This document shows, piece after piece, positions 48,646 to 59,378 of a stretch of DNA of 64,000 nucleotides (positions within the stretch are counted from its first letter, which is position 1; the number at the start of each line of letters is the position of its first letter). The position numbers and the translations under genes are program-made. Location: the NCBI RefSeq assembly GCF_030463535.1, contig NC_132881.1:11206526-11270525 (forward strand), written 5' to 3'. Source of the stretch: Salminus brasiliensis. Lineage: Eukaryota > Chordata > Actinopteri > Characiformes > Bryconidae. The notes below the pieces were generated by a model, which was not told where the DNA came from, made no database searches, and saw only the letters and a program-made list of their open reading frames with translations.

Positions 48646-49432
48646 CATTACTATATATCTCTGAATCTGAGGATTTACTTGGGTGTTAATATATATTAAT
48701 ATATAAAAATGATTTCTTATTACCATTATTAGCTTATATTTACACTGACATGGTGATTTACACTCTCCTGCTGGGAGCGTTCTCTCATATAATGATTTTA
48801 GTCTATCATCATTTCCTACTTACTGGTGTATTTAGGCAGCTTTATCTGTAAATATACACTATGGTAACATTGACAGAAAACGTGATCCATGCACAAACCG
48901 TTCCTGGTTAGTGCGAGAAACATGAGTGATGACATCAACTAATTTTTTTTATTTAACTAAATTTAAAACTAATCTTAGTTGTTGCACCCAGACCTTGCAG
49001 AATAGTGTAAAATAGTGTGTATTTATGTGTATAGATTCTGGATTTGAATTTGTGTATCATATACTATATAATAAAAGTCACTTGACTTGATTTAGGTAAG
49101 CAGCCACTGAATCTGGATCATGATAATATTGTTAATGGTGATAATTCTGCAGATGATGCAGATCATTTGTCAGCCTGATAATGTCTCTGTCTGTCTGTCT
49201 GTCAGTCAGTACACACAGTGGCGGGGAAGGTGCAGGGACCCTGTCAACAGATCAGTGAAATGTGAGTACACACACACACAGACTAGCTTTCATCGAGCGT
49301 ACCAACATCACCATCTCAGTGTATGTTCAACAGGGTAAAGTTAGTTAAAGGTTTTGGATTGGAATTAGGTTTATGAGTAGTGTTATGCTTTATTTTATAG
49401 GTGTTTGAGGTGTAGGATAAGTGAGACTCATG
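48646..49432. other. Paralogous non-coding segment
   Basis: Blocks CTGCTGGGAGCGTTCTCT (48768), GTGATCCATGCACAAAC (48880) and CAGCCTGATAATGTCTCTG (49172) recur in order at 53934, 55218 and 55755. In the second copy they are spread out by a LINE insertion. A short TCTG repeat lies near 49183-49203. No gene recognised. Confidence 0.6.
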
Positions 49433-49939
49433 CACTACATGGACAGATGTATTGGGACACCTGCTCATTCATTCTTGATGCTGTTTTATTGGATTGACTG
49501 TCTCTAGTGTCTAGGGAAGGCTGGAGACAGCTTACTAGATTTTGGAGCATTGCTGTGAGGATTTGATTGCATTCAGCAAGAAGAGCATTGGTAAGGTCAG
49601 GATGTTAAATAATCACCACCCCAACTTATTCCAAAAATATTGGATGAAACACCATTAATCACTCCAGAGAATGTGTTTGAGCTGTGGCGCAGTGGAACAT
49701 TCCACAGTTCCACTGTGCCACAGCTCAATACTGGGGGGCTTTATACCCCTCTGCCCCACGACTGGCATTAGGCAGCATGGTGCCAATAGATGAATGCTCC
49801 AGAGAGTCCTATTCTGTTGGCACTACTTCTCTACAAAGACTAAAGTGTGTGCATTTGCATATATGTGCAATGGGTGCAATTTAAAGTAGCTGAATGCATT
49901 TATTAGAAGGGGTGTCCACAAACATTTGGGCATATAGTG
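49433..49939 (-). mobile_element. Non-autonomous DNA transposon (MITE-like), 507 bp
   Basis: Left end CACTACATGGACAGATGTAT pairs with the right end, inverted CACTATATGCCCAAATGTTT, followed on both sides by GGACACC-type motifs. Such ends resemble fish Tc1-like derivatives. No transposase. Fragments of the same element lie at 46265, 50746 and 56370, each just downstream of an exon-3 copy of the minus-strand gene family, so the element was in the ancestral duplicated segment. Confidence 0.75.
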
Positions 49940-50009
49940 TGGGTTAAGTGAAAGGGTTTGCAAGTAGTTTTAGACAACCCAAATTTTACAAATATTTTTA
50001 CAGTAAAAT

Positions 50010-50421
50010 GTTACAATATCTGCAGTTTATTGAACAATTCTTCATGCAGCTCATGATTAAACATGAGAGAAAAAGTACATTTATTTACAAGAGAAGTGAT
50101 CATTAAAGTGCAGTGGTTGAATGCAGCACCACAGTCTTCACCTCTTCTTCTTGTCCTGCTCAGGCATCCACTTGCGTGTTCCAAAGGGTGACCTGAAGAC
50201 CTAAGTGATGCGGACCTAAATTTCCACACTTAATTAGTGTTGGACAGCGGACCTCCTCTTACAGACACTGCTAGATTTTTTTGGCCCAGCTGCAGACTGT
50301 AGGACTGGAGATGTCCTACCACATTCTGGTAGTCCCTCACACTGAGGTCATGGACCAGCCCGTCCGGGGGGCAGCCCGTCTCTGTGACTGAATCAGGAGC
50401 AGTAGGTGGTCGGCAGGCAGT
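50010..50421 (-). pseudogene. Gene-family copy C1: exon 3 and 3' UTR
   Basis: Minus-strand exon starts at 50421 after TGTGCTTCTTGATTCAG. From the first base, the frame is open for 64 codons with PPTAPDSVTETGCPPDGLV and QNVVGHLQSYSLQLGQ, ending at a stop at 50230. The 3' part holds a UTR with AATAAATGTAC near 50080 and an AATAAA at 50026-50031. It is homologous to 38683-39660 on the plus strand and to 56700-57010. The upstream exon 2 of this copy is rearranged (see 50515-50745). Protein family not recognised. Confidence 0.6.
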
Positions 50422-50514
50422 CTGAATCAAGAAGCACAACAAGAAGATTCAGAACCTGATTATTGAACATCTTCAGTTGAGTCATGTATGATTTTTCCTG
50501 ATCTGTTTCTTAAA

Positions 50515-50745
50515 CTGGTTGCTTTTGGAAGTAAATCTACATCTACCTCTGAAGGAAGAGTCTGTTCATGAGGTCAGTATGGTCCAGCCTGGAGCTCAGC
50601 ACCTGTATTGGAAAATAGGTACACCAGCACAACCTAGAAACCCTTCATCAATTCTCATTGATTTAATAGACTCCTCCTTCAGAGCAGAGGTAGTAAAGCT
50701 CCTCTGTAGATGTAGATTTAGGTCCTAAAACAACCTGTTTTTGTT
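50515..50745. repeat. Inverted duplication of exon-2/intron fragment
   Basis: GTAAATCTACATCTACCTCT at about 50530 is matched in inverse orientation by the stretch ending GTAGATGTAGATTTAGGTCC near 50728. The plus-strand piece GTCCAGCCTGGAGCTCAGCA (about 50581) is the inverse of the orientation that the same exon-2 sequence has at 51603. A local inversion or inverted duplication therefore broke copy C1. Confidence 0.65.
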
Positions 50746-50950
50746 GGATGTCTTCAGTGTCCAGGGGAAAAAAGACTTTCTACTAGATTTTGAAGCATTC
50801 AGCCACAAGAGCATTAGTGAGGTCAGGATGTTGGATGATGAACACCCCACAGTTCCACAGTTTGCACATATGTGTCAAAAGTGTGTGCAACATAAAGTAG
50901 ATGAATGCATTTCTAAGAAGGGGTCTCCACAAACATTTGGACATAAAGTG
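50746..50950 (-). mobile_element. Truncated copy of the 49433-type DNA element
   Basis: Shares TTCAGTGTCCAGGGGA-like, GAGCATTAGTGAGGTCAGGA and GTCTCCACAAACATTTGGAC blocks with 49433-49939. One end is missing. It lies downstream of the exon-3 remnant of copy C2. Confidence 0.6.
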
Positions 50951-50976
50951 TAAGTTAACTGAAACGCTTGGTTTTA

Positions 50977-51252
50977 GGGGCAGCGGTGTCTCAGCGGTTA
51001 GAGCGTCTGGCTATCGATAACAGGGTTGTGGGTTCAATTCCTGGGCTTGGCAAGCTGCCAATGTTGGGCCCTTGAGCAAGGCCCTTTAACCTCTCTGGGT
51101 CGCTGGAGTTGGCTGCCTACCGCTCGGGGTGTGTGTGTACTCCCTGCCCCTAGATCACTAGTGTGTGTGTGTTCACTACCACAGATCGGTTAAATGCGGA
51201 GGACACATTTCGCTGTGCAGTGACAAATACATGCACCTTTACCTTTTTCTTT
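50977..51252 (+). mobile_element. tRNA-derived SINE
   Basis: The head is tRNA-like: an A-box-like TGTCTCAGCGGTTAGAGCG and a B-box-like GGTTCAATTCC about 45 bp later, followed by a body with GGGCCCTTGAGCAAGGCCCT and a T-rich tail. The interrupted host sequence (CGCTTGGT.AGGTTTGAAAG, intact at 56680) shows that this is an insertion; a short TTGGT duplication may flank it. The tRNA-like head is not a functional tRNA gene. Several fish tRNA-SINEs have this layout; the family is not assigned. Confidence 0.8.
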
Positions 51253-51344
51253 TTTGGTAAGTCTGAAAGTAGGTTAGTTTTAAACAACTGAAAAGGAGAA
51301 ATTTGAAAAAGATCTTTTTACAATAAAATTTAACAATATCTGCA

Positions 51345-53450
51345 TTTCATTGTACAATTCTTCATGCAGCTCATGAATAAACATCTGTTCTGAGAGAAAA
51401 AATACATTTATTTACAAGAGAAGTGATCATTAAAGTGCAGTGGTTGAATGTTCTTCACCTCATCTACAGAGGAGCTTTACTACCTCTGATCTGAAGGAGG
51501 AGTCTATTAAATGAGGGAGGATCATGGTTGAAGGGGTTCTAGGTTTTGCTGGTGTGTGATTTACCTGCTGAGGAGTACTTACAGACTTGGAGATGCAGCT
51601 GTAAGTGTGGACCAGCCTGGAGCTCAACACCTGTATTGAGATCTCTGGAGCTTTGGCCTTAGAAAGTCTACTTTTTAGCTGCAAGTACTTCAGCCGTCTA
51701 GTAGGTACTAGTTTCCTCCTGAGGCCGTACTGACCTGCAGAGGAACGATTCCTCAAATCCTGAAACTAAAATATGTATATTTAATAATTACACACAGTAA
51801 CAATAATTAGTCTAATTTAATAAAAATACACCTCAGAAGATAAATGTACCATTTCTGTAGGAAATAAATCTTGCTGTTGTTAAAACAACCCTTGAGGAGC
51901 AGATCTGTGATACTCATCACACTGGTTCCTACAACAGCTTGCACTGCTAATGACAGAAAGAACAGAAAAACCAGAGGAAGCTGAAGGTGTGGAAGGCAAT
52001 GCCAAGGCCCAGCTCATTTGTGTGACTACTTGATTTCAGATCCCCTGAGGTGGTGTACTGAAGCTAAATTACACACATTCAGTCACTGTCCAATTACTTG
52101 TGACCCTGATTGTATTTAAATCAGCCCAACATTTTAAGCTCTAATGTTTATCTAATGTTGGTCTTGTCCATGGTTAGGTTTGGAGTCTGACTGTTTGAGG
52201 CTGTGGACAGGTGTCTTTTATACAGATAACAAGGTCAAACAGGTGGCATTAATACAGGTAACAGGTGGAGGACAGAATAGCTTCCTAAAGAAGAAGTTAC
52301 AGGCCTGTGAGAGCCAGAAATCTTGCTTGTTTGTGGGTGACCAAATACTTATTTTCCAACATAATTTACAAATAAATTCTTTAAAAATTCTACCATCTGA
52401 TTTCCTGGATTTGTTTTCCTCATTGTCCTCCCTTGTCTTTCATAGTTTCACACACCTCTTATTGTTCTAAGTAGGAGAACTTGCACAATCAGTGGCTGAC
52501 TAAATACTTTTTTTTGTCTCACTATAAATGATTATTAAATACAACAAATGAAAATCAAAATAAATGAACTAAAATAAAGAATGACGTTCACCTGTTAATG
52601 TTATTGTCATGGCGTGTACGGCCAGACCTGAAGGGATGAACACTCGCAGAAATGGAAATCGAAGCAAGATACTTTATTAACCAAATACAAAACAATGGGA
52701 TCCAAAAAGCAAAGTGCAGCAACATGGGCAAAACCATGAACAGAACCAAAACGCAACAAGTCAGATGGCAAACAAAACAAACCTGGGACTGGGAGGAGCA
52801 GGGAGCTAAACGAGAGTGAAACGAGGGGGAAAACTAAAGGGGTATAAACACAAAGCCACAAACCTCGCTTGGGCAGAGAGGGGAGATACTAAGGACAGAG
52901 CCGAGCTCTGTGTACAAACAAAGGTAGCGGGGGAACCAGCTGCCAGACCAGAAAGCAAGGCCGACCTAACCTGAACCTGTAGAGTACTGCCTAGAACTTG
53001 GTTCACCATGGAACCTGAGCAGGAAGCGAACGTACCTGGCTTGCCTCCGAGTCGGACAGAGAATCTCTCCTAAACATGGGCCGCAAAACTAGAGCTGACC
53101 TGAACACGGCGGTAACGTGTGAGGAATCCCAGAGCGTCACAGGGATTCCAGTAGAGTCAATTCACGGCAGTGAACAAAGGGAACTACGCTCCTTTAGTAC
53201 TCCCAGTCCCAGGTGAAACACATGAACAATGAATCAACACAAATGAACAGAAACGAACAGGAAGTCCTTATTATTATTACTATTATTATTTAATATCTTT
53301 TAATTATAATAATATTATTTTTGAACATCCAGTGAACAGTTTAAACTCACCTGGCATATCGAGAATCTCTACACCCAACTGAATGACGTGTGGAAGAAAC
53401 GCCATCTAGCGATCATTATATGTCAGTAACAGCTTCCTTGTATAAATATA
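51345..53450 (-). pseudogene. Gene-family copy C2: exon 1, exon 2, intron, 3' UTR only
   Basis: Minus strand. Exon 1 at 53450-53351 holds an ATG opening MAFLPHVIQLGVEILDMP and ends at a CAG/GTGAGT donor. Exon 2 at 51759-51565 (195 bp) starts after AGTTTCAG and ends CAGCAG/GTAAATC. Exon 2 is open throughout in one frame (e.g. PTRRLKYLQLKSRLSKAKAP), but not in the frame set by the exon-1 ATG, which meets a stop. The intron then runs straight into a 3'-UTR-like part (51462-51345, with AATAAATG), so most of exon 3 is deleted. A SINE and a DNA element lie downstream and an unidentified insert lies in intron 1. Unidentified family; probably non-functional. Confidence 0.6.
52605..53275. mobile_element. 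Unidentified GC-rich insert, about 670 bp
   Basis: Compared with the paralogous stretch at 40190-40440, the DNA is interrupted after TGTTATTGTCATGG and resumes near TTATTATTATTA/AATATTATTTTT. The insert is much GC-richer than its surroundings and contains CACCTGGGACTGGGAG on the minus strand and a Pro/Ser/Leu-rich accidental frame, but no transposase or RT motif. A solo LTR or the end of a retroelement is possible; I cannot assign it. Confidence 0.4.
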
Positions 53451-53459
53451 AAGTGGTAT

Positions 53460-54589
53460 GAGGAGTTTAATTGAACCCTACGCCACTGTTTCCTTAAACT
53501 AGAAGCTGAGTGAATATTTACTGCTGGAAGGTCTAATTTACACTGGAGAGTGATATCATTTTTCTTTATGCTTTAAAAATTAAATTCTTTAGAAATTTTT
53601 ATTCAGTTTTTATTACACACTGTGCTGTAATGGCTCCCGCAAGCTTAAGACTCTCCACAGGGGGTGCCATTAGTGCACAACTAGCTCTGTTTGAGTCGAT
53701 TCTGCGCATGCGTGGACCAATTATTTTTACAGTTTTCATGTGTTTTTCATGATAATTCTGTTTTTCTCGTTGCTTCATGCAATCTCTGCTTACCGTTAAT
53801 ATTTGCTAGAGTGAAAAAGTGTAAACTGTGATTAAAAAAATAAAAGTAATAAAAAACGATTTCTTATCACCTCTGTTACCTCATAATTATTACTCTCATA
53901 TAGTCACTAACACTATATCTCTCATATACGTCTGCTGGGAGCATTCTCTGATATGATGCTTTTAGCCTGTAGAAATATCCCACCTACTGGTTCATTTAGG
54001 CACATTTACCTTCATAAAGAAACACATGGCTGCACAACTCGACCGGACCGCCATCGTCTGCATAGCAATTATCAAACAGGTACAAACTACATCCTCTCCT
54101 TATTAGAAGTACTTGAGCAGCTTTGGTGTAGAGATGGTTATTGAGAAGCTTTTCAGAGTATTAACACAGTTCTGTGCTGTTGAAGCATTTGACTCCTGAC
54201 TCCATGCTGCCATCTAGCGTCTAGTTTCATTTCCTACAATGACTGTTTCTGTCCTTTAATACAACGTAAATGTCAATTTGATATTTTCTAAATTAAATTA
54301 ATATACCACTGATATAATTCTCATTCTTATTAACAACCGATAAAGATAATAAAATAAACTTTATTTTACCTAAAAATGTCTCTCTCTTTTTTCTTTTTTT
54401 ACACACTTTCACACACTCTGGAAAGTGGGCGTCAGAGTGACTGCATTCAACCCATATTCACTTCCTAATCAATGCTAAACGAGTCTGTGTGTGTCTGTTG
54501 GGATTGTTGGGCCCTCATCTGTTTAGACGCATACTATCCTAATTGCTGCTGCCCTAACATTGCATTTAAACCACTCCCATTTGTTCAGA
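53460..54589. other. No gene recognised
   Basis: Paralogous in part to 47.7-48.8 kb (see above). Short frames only. Confidence 0.45.
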
Positions 54590-55140
54590 GGTGAAATTTC
54601 CAGTAGTGAAATATCTTCAATTAAGTAAAAGGTTACTATTAAATTTCCAAATTGAATTCAAAGGTGATTTACATTTGTTCCCAAGAGAGGAACAAGGTAA
54701 CTGAACAGTGATCAGTTAAAGGAGATGCTGAAATTTCACAGCTTAAAATACTATCCGTCACATTGTGAGGGATTAACCAGTAGTGTAGCCTTGAACACTG
54801 ACCGTTATTGGAAGCATTAAACCAGGTGTACTGTCTGGCATTGGGGTTTCTCCAACAGTCTGTCAGATTAGTATTGGAGACTAAGTTATTGAAAATATAA
54901 TCAAAAAGATGATGCTGCCCTCTAGAGGGAAGACGGTCAACTGAGCCATCTGGAACTACATTAAAGTCTTCTCCTATAACAACCTGATCTGTCGAGTATT
55001 TTACCTTCCATTACTTTATCTTCCTACAAAGGTCTGCTTCAAACATTTGGTTAATCGCAATACTGTTAATCGCATATACACAAACTAAAATGAATTTTGC
55101 TCCATCAGTATTCACAACTACCAATGACTAATAACATCTG
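54590..55140 (-). mobile_element. Tx1/L1-type LINE endonuclease remnant
   Basis: Minus-strand frame from about 54980 reads VVIGEDFNVVPDGSVDRLPS, then LTDCWRKPNARQYTWFNASN, then CSRLHYWLI and SPLTDHCSV. These are the GDFN, WR..NP...YTWF, SRLDYWL and SDH blocks of L1/Tx1 endonucleases in the correct order. The frame degenerates on both sides and no RT follows. It lies in a stretch of about 1.1 kb absent from the paralogous segment at 48.84 kb, so it was inserted after or lost from one copy. Confidence 0.8.
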
Positions 55141-55272
55141 TATCACATACATGGTCCAATAAATCTACACTATGGTAGCTTGCTTTGACAAGTAAGTGAA
55201 ACTCACCAGAACATGTGATCCATGTACAAACGGTCCGAGTTAGCACAAGAAATATGCGTGGTGACGTCAACA

Positions 55273-55352
55273 ACTAATCGTCTATTAAATACTAATGAAC
55301 TAATTGGGTCGTCGATTTTTGTAGACTATGTCGATTAGCTGTTGCACCCCTA
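55273..55352. mobile_element. hAT-like terminal fragment
   Basis: ACTAATCGTCTATTAAATAC up to CGATTAGCTGTTGCACCCCT resembles the subterminal and terminal sequence of the TAGGGCTGCAACTAA-type elements (compare 46735). A more decayed counterpart is seen near 48938-48990. Only one end is recognisable. Confidence 0.4.
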
Positions 55353-55789
55353 CAGCAGATATTCTGTCTGGTTTGTTCTGTAAAGTAATGAAATAAAAAC
55401 AGTAATATTACTAATATTAGAATCTAAACAGTTGGTAATTATGTGGAATATTATATGGAAATTATATAAACATCAGCGAAAATATGTAAAATTGGTATAT
55501 TTGGAATAGTACAATAATATATGTTGTTTATATCCTGTAATATAACCTTATTTTCTACTACAGACTCACTCACTATAAGAGCTTATATGTAAATATGTTT
55601 ATTTGGAACAGATCGTGCATAATAGTGTAAAATAGTGTATATGTTTATATATTCTGTATTTGAATGTGAATATTGTATACTTGGTCACTATAAAAGATTT
55701 TTAAATATAAATATAAAAGACTATAAAAGATTTTAGGGAAGCACTCATTTGTTAGCCTGATAATGTCTCTGTCTGTCTGTCTCTCAGTA

Positions 55790-56110
55790 AAGGCTGAAGA
55801 GGCCATGGACCAGCACAGAGGTCCCTCCACCAGTGGAGCTTGTCTCGGACTGAGTCAGAAATAGTGGGTGGACTAACGTAAGTCTAAATCAAGTGTGATT
55901 CAGAACCTGATTTCTGAACATCTTCAGTTGAGTCATGTATGAATGCTGCTGATCTGTTTCTTAAACTGGTTGTTTTTGGAACTAAATCTACATCCACAGA
56001 GGAGCTTTACTACCTCTGATCTAAAGGAGAAGTGTATTCAATGAGGGAGGAGCATAGTAATGAGGCCGCCCTGACCTGCAGACAAACGATTTCTCAAACC
56101 CTGAAACTAA
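55790..56110 (-). pseudogene. Gene-family copy D: fragments of exon 3 and exon 2
   Basis: Minus strand. Near 56105-56060 is a deleted exon 2 (acceptor TTTCAG, then GTTTGAGAAATCG); near 55890-55795 is the first part of exon 3, lying after the shared intron text. Most of both exons is lost. Recognised only by alignment with copies B and C. Confidence 0.5.
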
Positions 56111-56369
56111 AATATGAATATTTAATCATTATGTACATTTAAAAATATTTATCTAAATTTCATAAAAATATACCTCAGAAGATAAATGTACCATTTCTGT
56201 AGGAGATGTTCCCAAATAAATCTTGCTGTTGGTAAAACAACCATTGAGGAGCAGATTGTGGTACTCATCATCCATAAGGAGCTGAAGGTCTGGACAGCGA
56301 TGCCAAGGTTCCTATTTTCCTGTTATTTAAACAATTATTTTTTAAACCAGATATGAACCAATTATGGTT

Positions 56370-56660
56370 ACCTGGTGGATTTGATTGCATTCTGCGACAA
56401 CAGCTTTAGTGAGGTCAGTATATTGGTTGATCACCCCACCTAATCATCCCCAACTCTCCAACCCATCTCTAATATTTTGTATGGAGCACCATCCATCATT
56501 TCAGAAAACACAGTTCCACTGCTCCACAGCTCAATCTAACCTACAGGGGCTAGACAAGCTGTGTGTGTGTGCATTTGCACATCTGTGTCAGCAATGGGTG
56601 CAACATAAAGTAGCTGAAAGCATTGTTTAGAAAGGTTGTCCACAAATATTTGGACTTATT
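56370..56660 (-). mobile_element. Truncated copy of the 49433-type DNA element
   Basis: Shares GATTTGATTGCATTC, GAGGTCAGTAT, CAGTTCCACTG and GTCCACAAATATTTGGAC blocks with 49433-49939. One terminus is present at the right, the other is missing. Confidence 0.6.
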
Positions 56661-56699
56661 GTGTAAGTTAAGTGAAACGCTTGGTAGGTTTGAAAGTAG

Positions 56700-57010
56700 G
56701 TTACTCTCAGACAACCCTGAAAAAAGTGCAGTGGTTGAATGTTCTTCACCTCAGGCATCAGCTCTCCACTGGTGTCCAGTTCAATATGGAGGGTGAAGCT
56801 TGTTCCGGTGGCCTCAGTGATACAGACCAGAACTTCCACACTCTGTTGGACAGCGGATCTCCTCCCATAGACACTGCTTGATTTACCAGCCTAGGACCAG
56901 AGGACCGGAAAGTGATCCATACTGAGGCCATGGAACAGCAGGGATGTCTCTCCACCAATGAAGCTCGTCTCTGGGACTGAATCAGGAGCAGTGGGTGTTC
57001 TGAAGGCAGT
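56700..57010 (-). pseudogene. Gene-family copy E: exon 3
   Basis: Exon start at 57010 after TTGTGCTTCTTGATTCAG. Two frames can be followed: one open to the end with LVERHPCCSMASVWITF and ending NWTPVES; another, matching the other copies, with PTAPDSVPETSFIGGETSLL near the start and ITEATGTSFTLHIELDTSGE near the end but with a stop and a shift between. The two halves suggest a small deletion relative to 38763-38972. Upstream the intron is interrupted by a Tc1-type fragment at 57077. Family unknown. Confidence 0.55.
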
Positions 57011-57076
57011 CTGAATCAAGAAGCACAACAAGAAGATTCAGAACCTGATTTCTGAACATCTTCAGTTGAGTCATGT

Positions 57077-57262
57077 ACAGGTGCTGGTCATAAAATTAGA
57101 ATATTTTGAAAAAGATGATTTATTTCAATTCCATTCAAAAAGGTAAACTTGTATATTATATTAATTCATTACACACAGACTGATATATTTCAAGTGTTTA
57201 TTTATTTTAATTTTGATGGTTATAACTGACAACTAATGAAACCCCAAATTCAATATTTATAT
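57077..57262 (+). mobile_element. Tc1/mariner-type 5' terminal fragment
   Basis: Begins CAGGTGCTGGTCATAAAATT directly after a TA in a sequence that is uninterrupted in the paralogous copies (GAGTCATGTATGATTG). It continues with a stretch typical of a widespread fish Tc1/mariner family end. It is cut off at the AT microsatellite; no transposase remains. Confidence 0.75.
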
Positions 57263-57271
57263 TATATCTAT

Positions 57272-57273
<2 letters not shown>

Positions 57274-57343
<70 letters not shown>
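57274..57343. repeat. (AT)n microsatellite
   Basis: About 35 AT dinucleotides without interruption. Confidence 0.95.
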
Positions 57344-57345
<2 letters not shown>

Positions 57346-57660
57346 AAACTCAGTTGTTTCTGATGTGGACATGAAGCGGACTTACTGAGAAGCAATGCAC
57401 TGTAAAAAGTGGGACTGGGGTTTATTAATATTTACTAAATAATTAAAAGTTACCAACACATAATAAAATAAGAATATATGTAGTTTAAAATCAAATCGAG
57501 TTTTTAATGTTTTTATTAATTGTATGTAACACAAATATTGCTTTAATAATAAAATTAGCTGAGTAGAATTTACTTAACGGCAATATTATATATATATAAG
57601 TTGCTAGTACTCGGACATCACGAAGCGCTGTTGATTCTGATTGGGTTGTTAAAATTGATT
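57344..57660. other. No gene recognised
   Basis: AT-rich junction DNA between the transposon remnants and the tRNA array. Confidence 0.5.
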
Positions 57661-57795
57661 TTTGAACGTCTATGATTATCTGCAAGACTAAGCACACACC
57701 AAAGCTCTGCATACTGTTAGTCATAGTCTGACGCCAATAAAAAAGGGTTGATTTACTCATTGTAGCAGTTACTGATTAAAGATTACCCAAGGAAA

Positions 57796-57869
57796 ATGCA
57801 CTGCTGGGATTCAAACCCAGGATCTCCTGTGTACTAGACAGGCACTACAACCAACTAAGCCACTGCGCC
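57796..57869 (-). pseudogene. tRNA-Thr(AGT) pseudogene, unit 1
   Basis: 74-nt copy with anticodon AGT in the loop CTAGTAC (position 38 is C instead of A). Acceptor stem has two mismatches (5' GGCGCAG with 3' CAGTGCA). The B box reads GGTTTGAATCC. Followed by TTTT. Probably not functional; it belongs to the most diverged unit at the array edge. Confidence 0.7.
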
Positions 57870-58365
57870 CTACCTGAAAGGTAATCTATATCAATACAAT
57901 ATAGCTTCAGGCAAATTCAAAAACATTCTCTTGCATACAAACTTCACACAGACAGAAAAAACAACTTCCCTGAATAGGAACCTCTGCATTTTCCAGAAAC
58001 AAAAAACATCACATGTACATATACATGTACAGAGTAGGAGACCTGGTCACACAGAATGTACACACAAAAGCTTAGCATCTTTTGTTTAGCCTTCAGGTTC
58101 CATTTAAACATCTTTTAATGGATCAGCAAACATCATTCTGATTCAGAAAAGGCTAAAATCCAAAATTTCAAACTGCTTCATCTCACTTTTCACAAATACA
58201 TGCAGAATCTTCTGCAGCACAAATATGTTCCAATACCCCAACATCAAACAGAATATTTCTGAAAGTTTGAAATTGCTATTAATTAGGTAAAAAGACTAGA
58301 CCAAATCTTGCAAATAAAAGTACAAAAAGGTAGTAGACAGAGCTATAAAGAAGAGGAAACACTCT

Positions 58366-58455
58366 CGACTCTGGTGGGACTCGATCCCACAACCTTTGAA
58401 TTGCTCCAGCGATTCATCTAGAAGTCCAACGCGCTATCCACTGTGACACAGAGCC
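58366..58455 (-). pseudogene. tRNA-Arg(TCT) pseudogene, unit 1
   Basis: 90-bp copy with a 17-nt intron after the anticodon-flanking A. The D arm is damaged (positions 10-13 read TCAC against GCGC), and T54 is A (GGGATCGAGTCCC). Anticodon TCT is kept. Likely non-functional. Confidence 0.75.
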
Positions 58456-58691
58456 CAGGTGAAGAAATTGGTTCCTTGGCCAACCTTCCTATAAAATAAC
58501 AGTAGTGCTGCTAATATTTGAGGCAAATAATAAATTTACTATGCATATGTAAATCCCAGTGGTCTGATGATTATCTGCAAGTCTAAGCACACACCAAAGC
58601 TCTGCATACTGTTAGTCATAGTCTGACGCCAATAAAAAAAGGGTTGATTTACTCATTGTAGCAGTTACTGATTAAAGATTACCCAAGGAAA

Positions 58692-58765
58692 AGGCACCGC
58701 TGGGATTCGAACCCAGGATCTCCTATTTACTAGACAGGCGCTATAACCAACTAAGCCACGGCGCC
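58692..58765 (-). tRNA. tRNA-Thr(AGT), unit 2
   Basis: 74 nt. Acceptor stem GGCGCCG/CGGTGCC pairs fully (one G-U), D arm GGCTTAGTTGG, anticodon loop CTAGTAA with AGT, T arm with GGGTTCGAATCCC. One change in the anticodon stem (ATAGG) gives a G-U pair. A TTTT run at the 3' end serves as a Pol III terminator. A and B boxes intact. Looks functional. Confidence 0.92.
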
Positions 58766-59288
58766 CTACATGACTGGTTTTCTATATCAATACAATATAG
58801 CTTCAGGCAAACTCAAAAACATTCTCTTGCATACAAACTTTACACAGACAGCAAAAACAACTTCCCTGATTAGGAACCTCTGCATTTTCCAGAAACAAAT
58901 AACATCAACTCTGAAAGCTTGTCTCAATTGCTTAAACCTATCATATACATGTACAGAGTACTAGACCTTGTCACGCAGAATGTACACACAAAACTTAGCA
59001 TCTTTTGTTTACCCTTCAGGTTCCGTTTAAACATCTTTTAATGGATCAGCAAACATCATTCTGATTCAGAAAAGGCTAAAATCCTACATTTCAAACTGCT
59101 TCATCTCACTTTTCACAAATACATGCAGAATCTTCTGCAGCACAAATATGTTCCAATACCCCAACATCAAACAGAATATTTCTGAAAGTTTGAAATTGCT
59201 ATTAATTAGGTAAAAAGACTAGAGAAAATCTTGCAAATAAAAGTACAAAAAGGTAGTAGACAGAGCTATAAAGAAGAGGAAACACTCT

Positions 59289-59378
59289 CGACTCTGGTGG
59301 GACTCGAACCCACAACCTTTGAATTGCTCCAGCTATTTAACTAGAAGTCCAATGAGTTATCTATTGCACCACAGAGCC
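59289..59378 (-). pseudogene. tRNA-Arg(TCT) pseudogene, unit 2
   Basis: Intron-containing copy with normal T arm (GGGTTCGAGTCCC) and acceptor stem, but a disrupted D arm: GTGC against ACTC, and loop AATAGATA lacking one of the invariant GG. Probably inactive. Confidence 0.75.

Noticed and set aside
50977-51050. Functional tRNA gene
   Set aside because: The tRNA-like head does not fold as a full tRNA and continues into a SINE body with a T-rich tail.
52607-53009. Leu/Ser/Pro-rich minus-strand frames
   Set aside because: They lie in the GC-rich insert and look like accidental open frames in biased sequence.
57207-57395. Frame encoding alternating Ile-Tyr
   Set aside because: It is the translation of an AT dinucleotide microsatellite.
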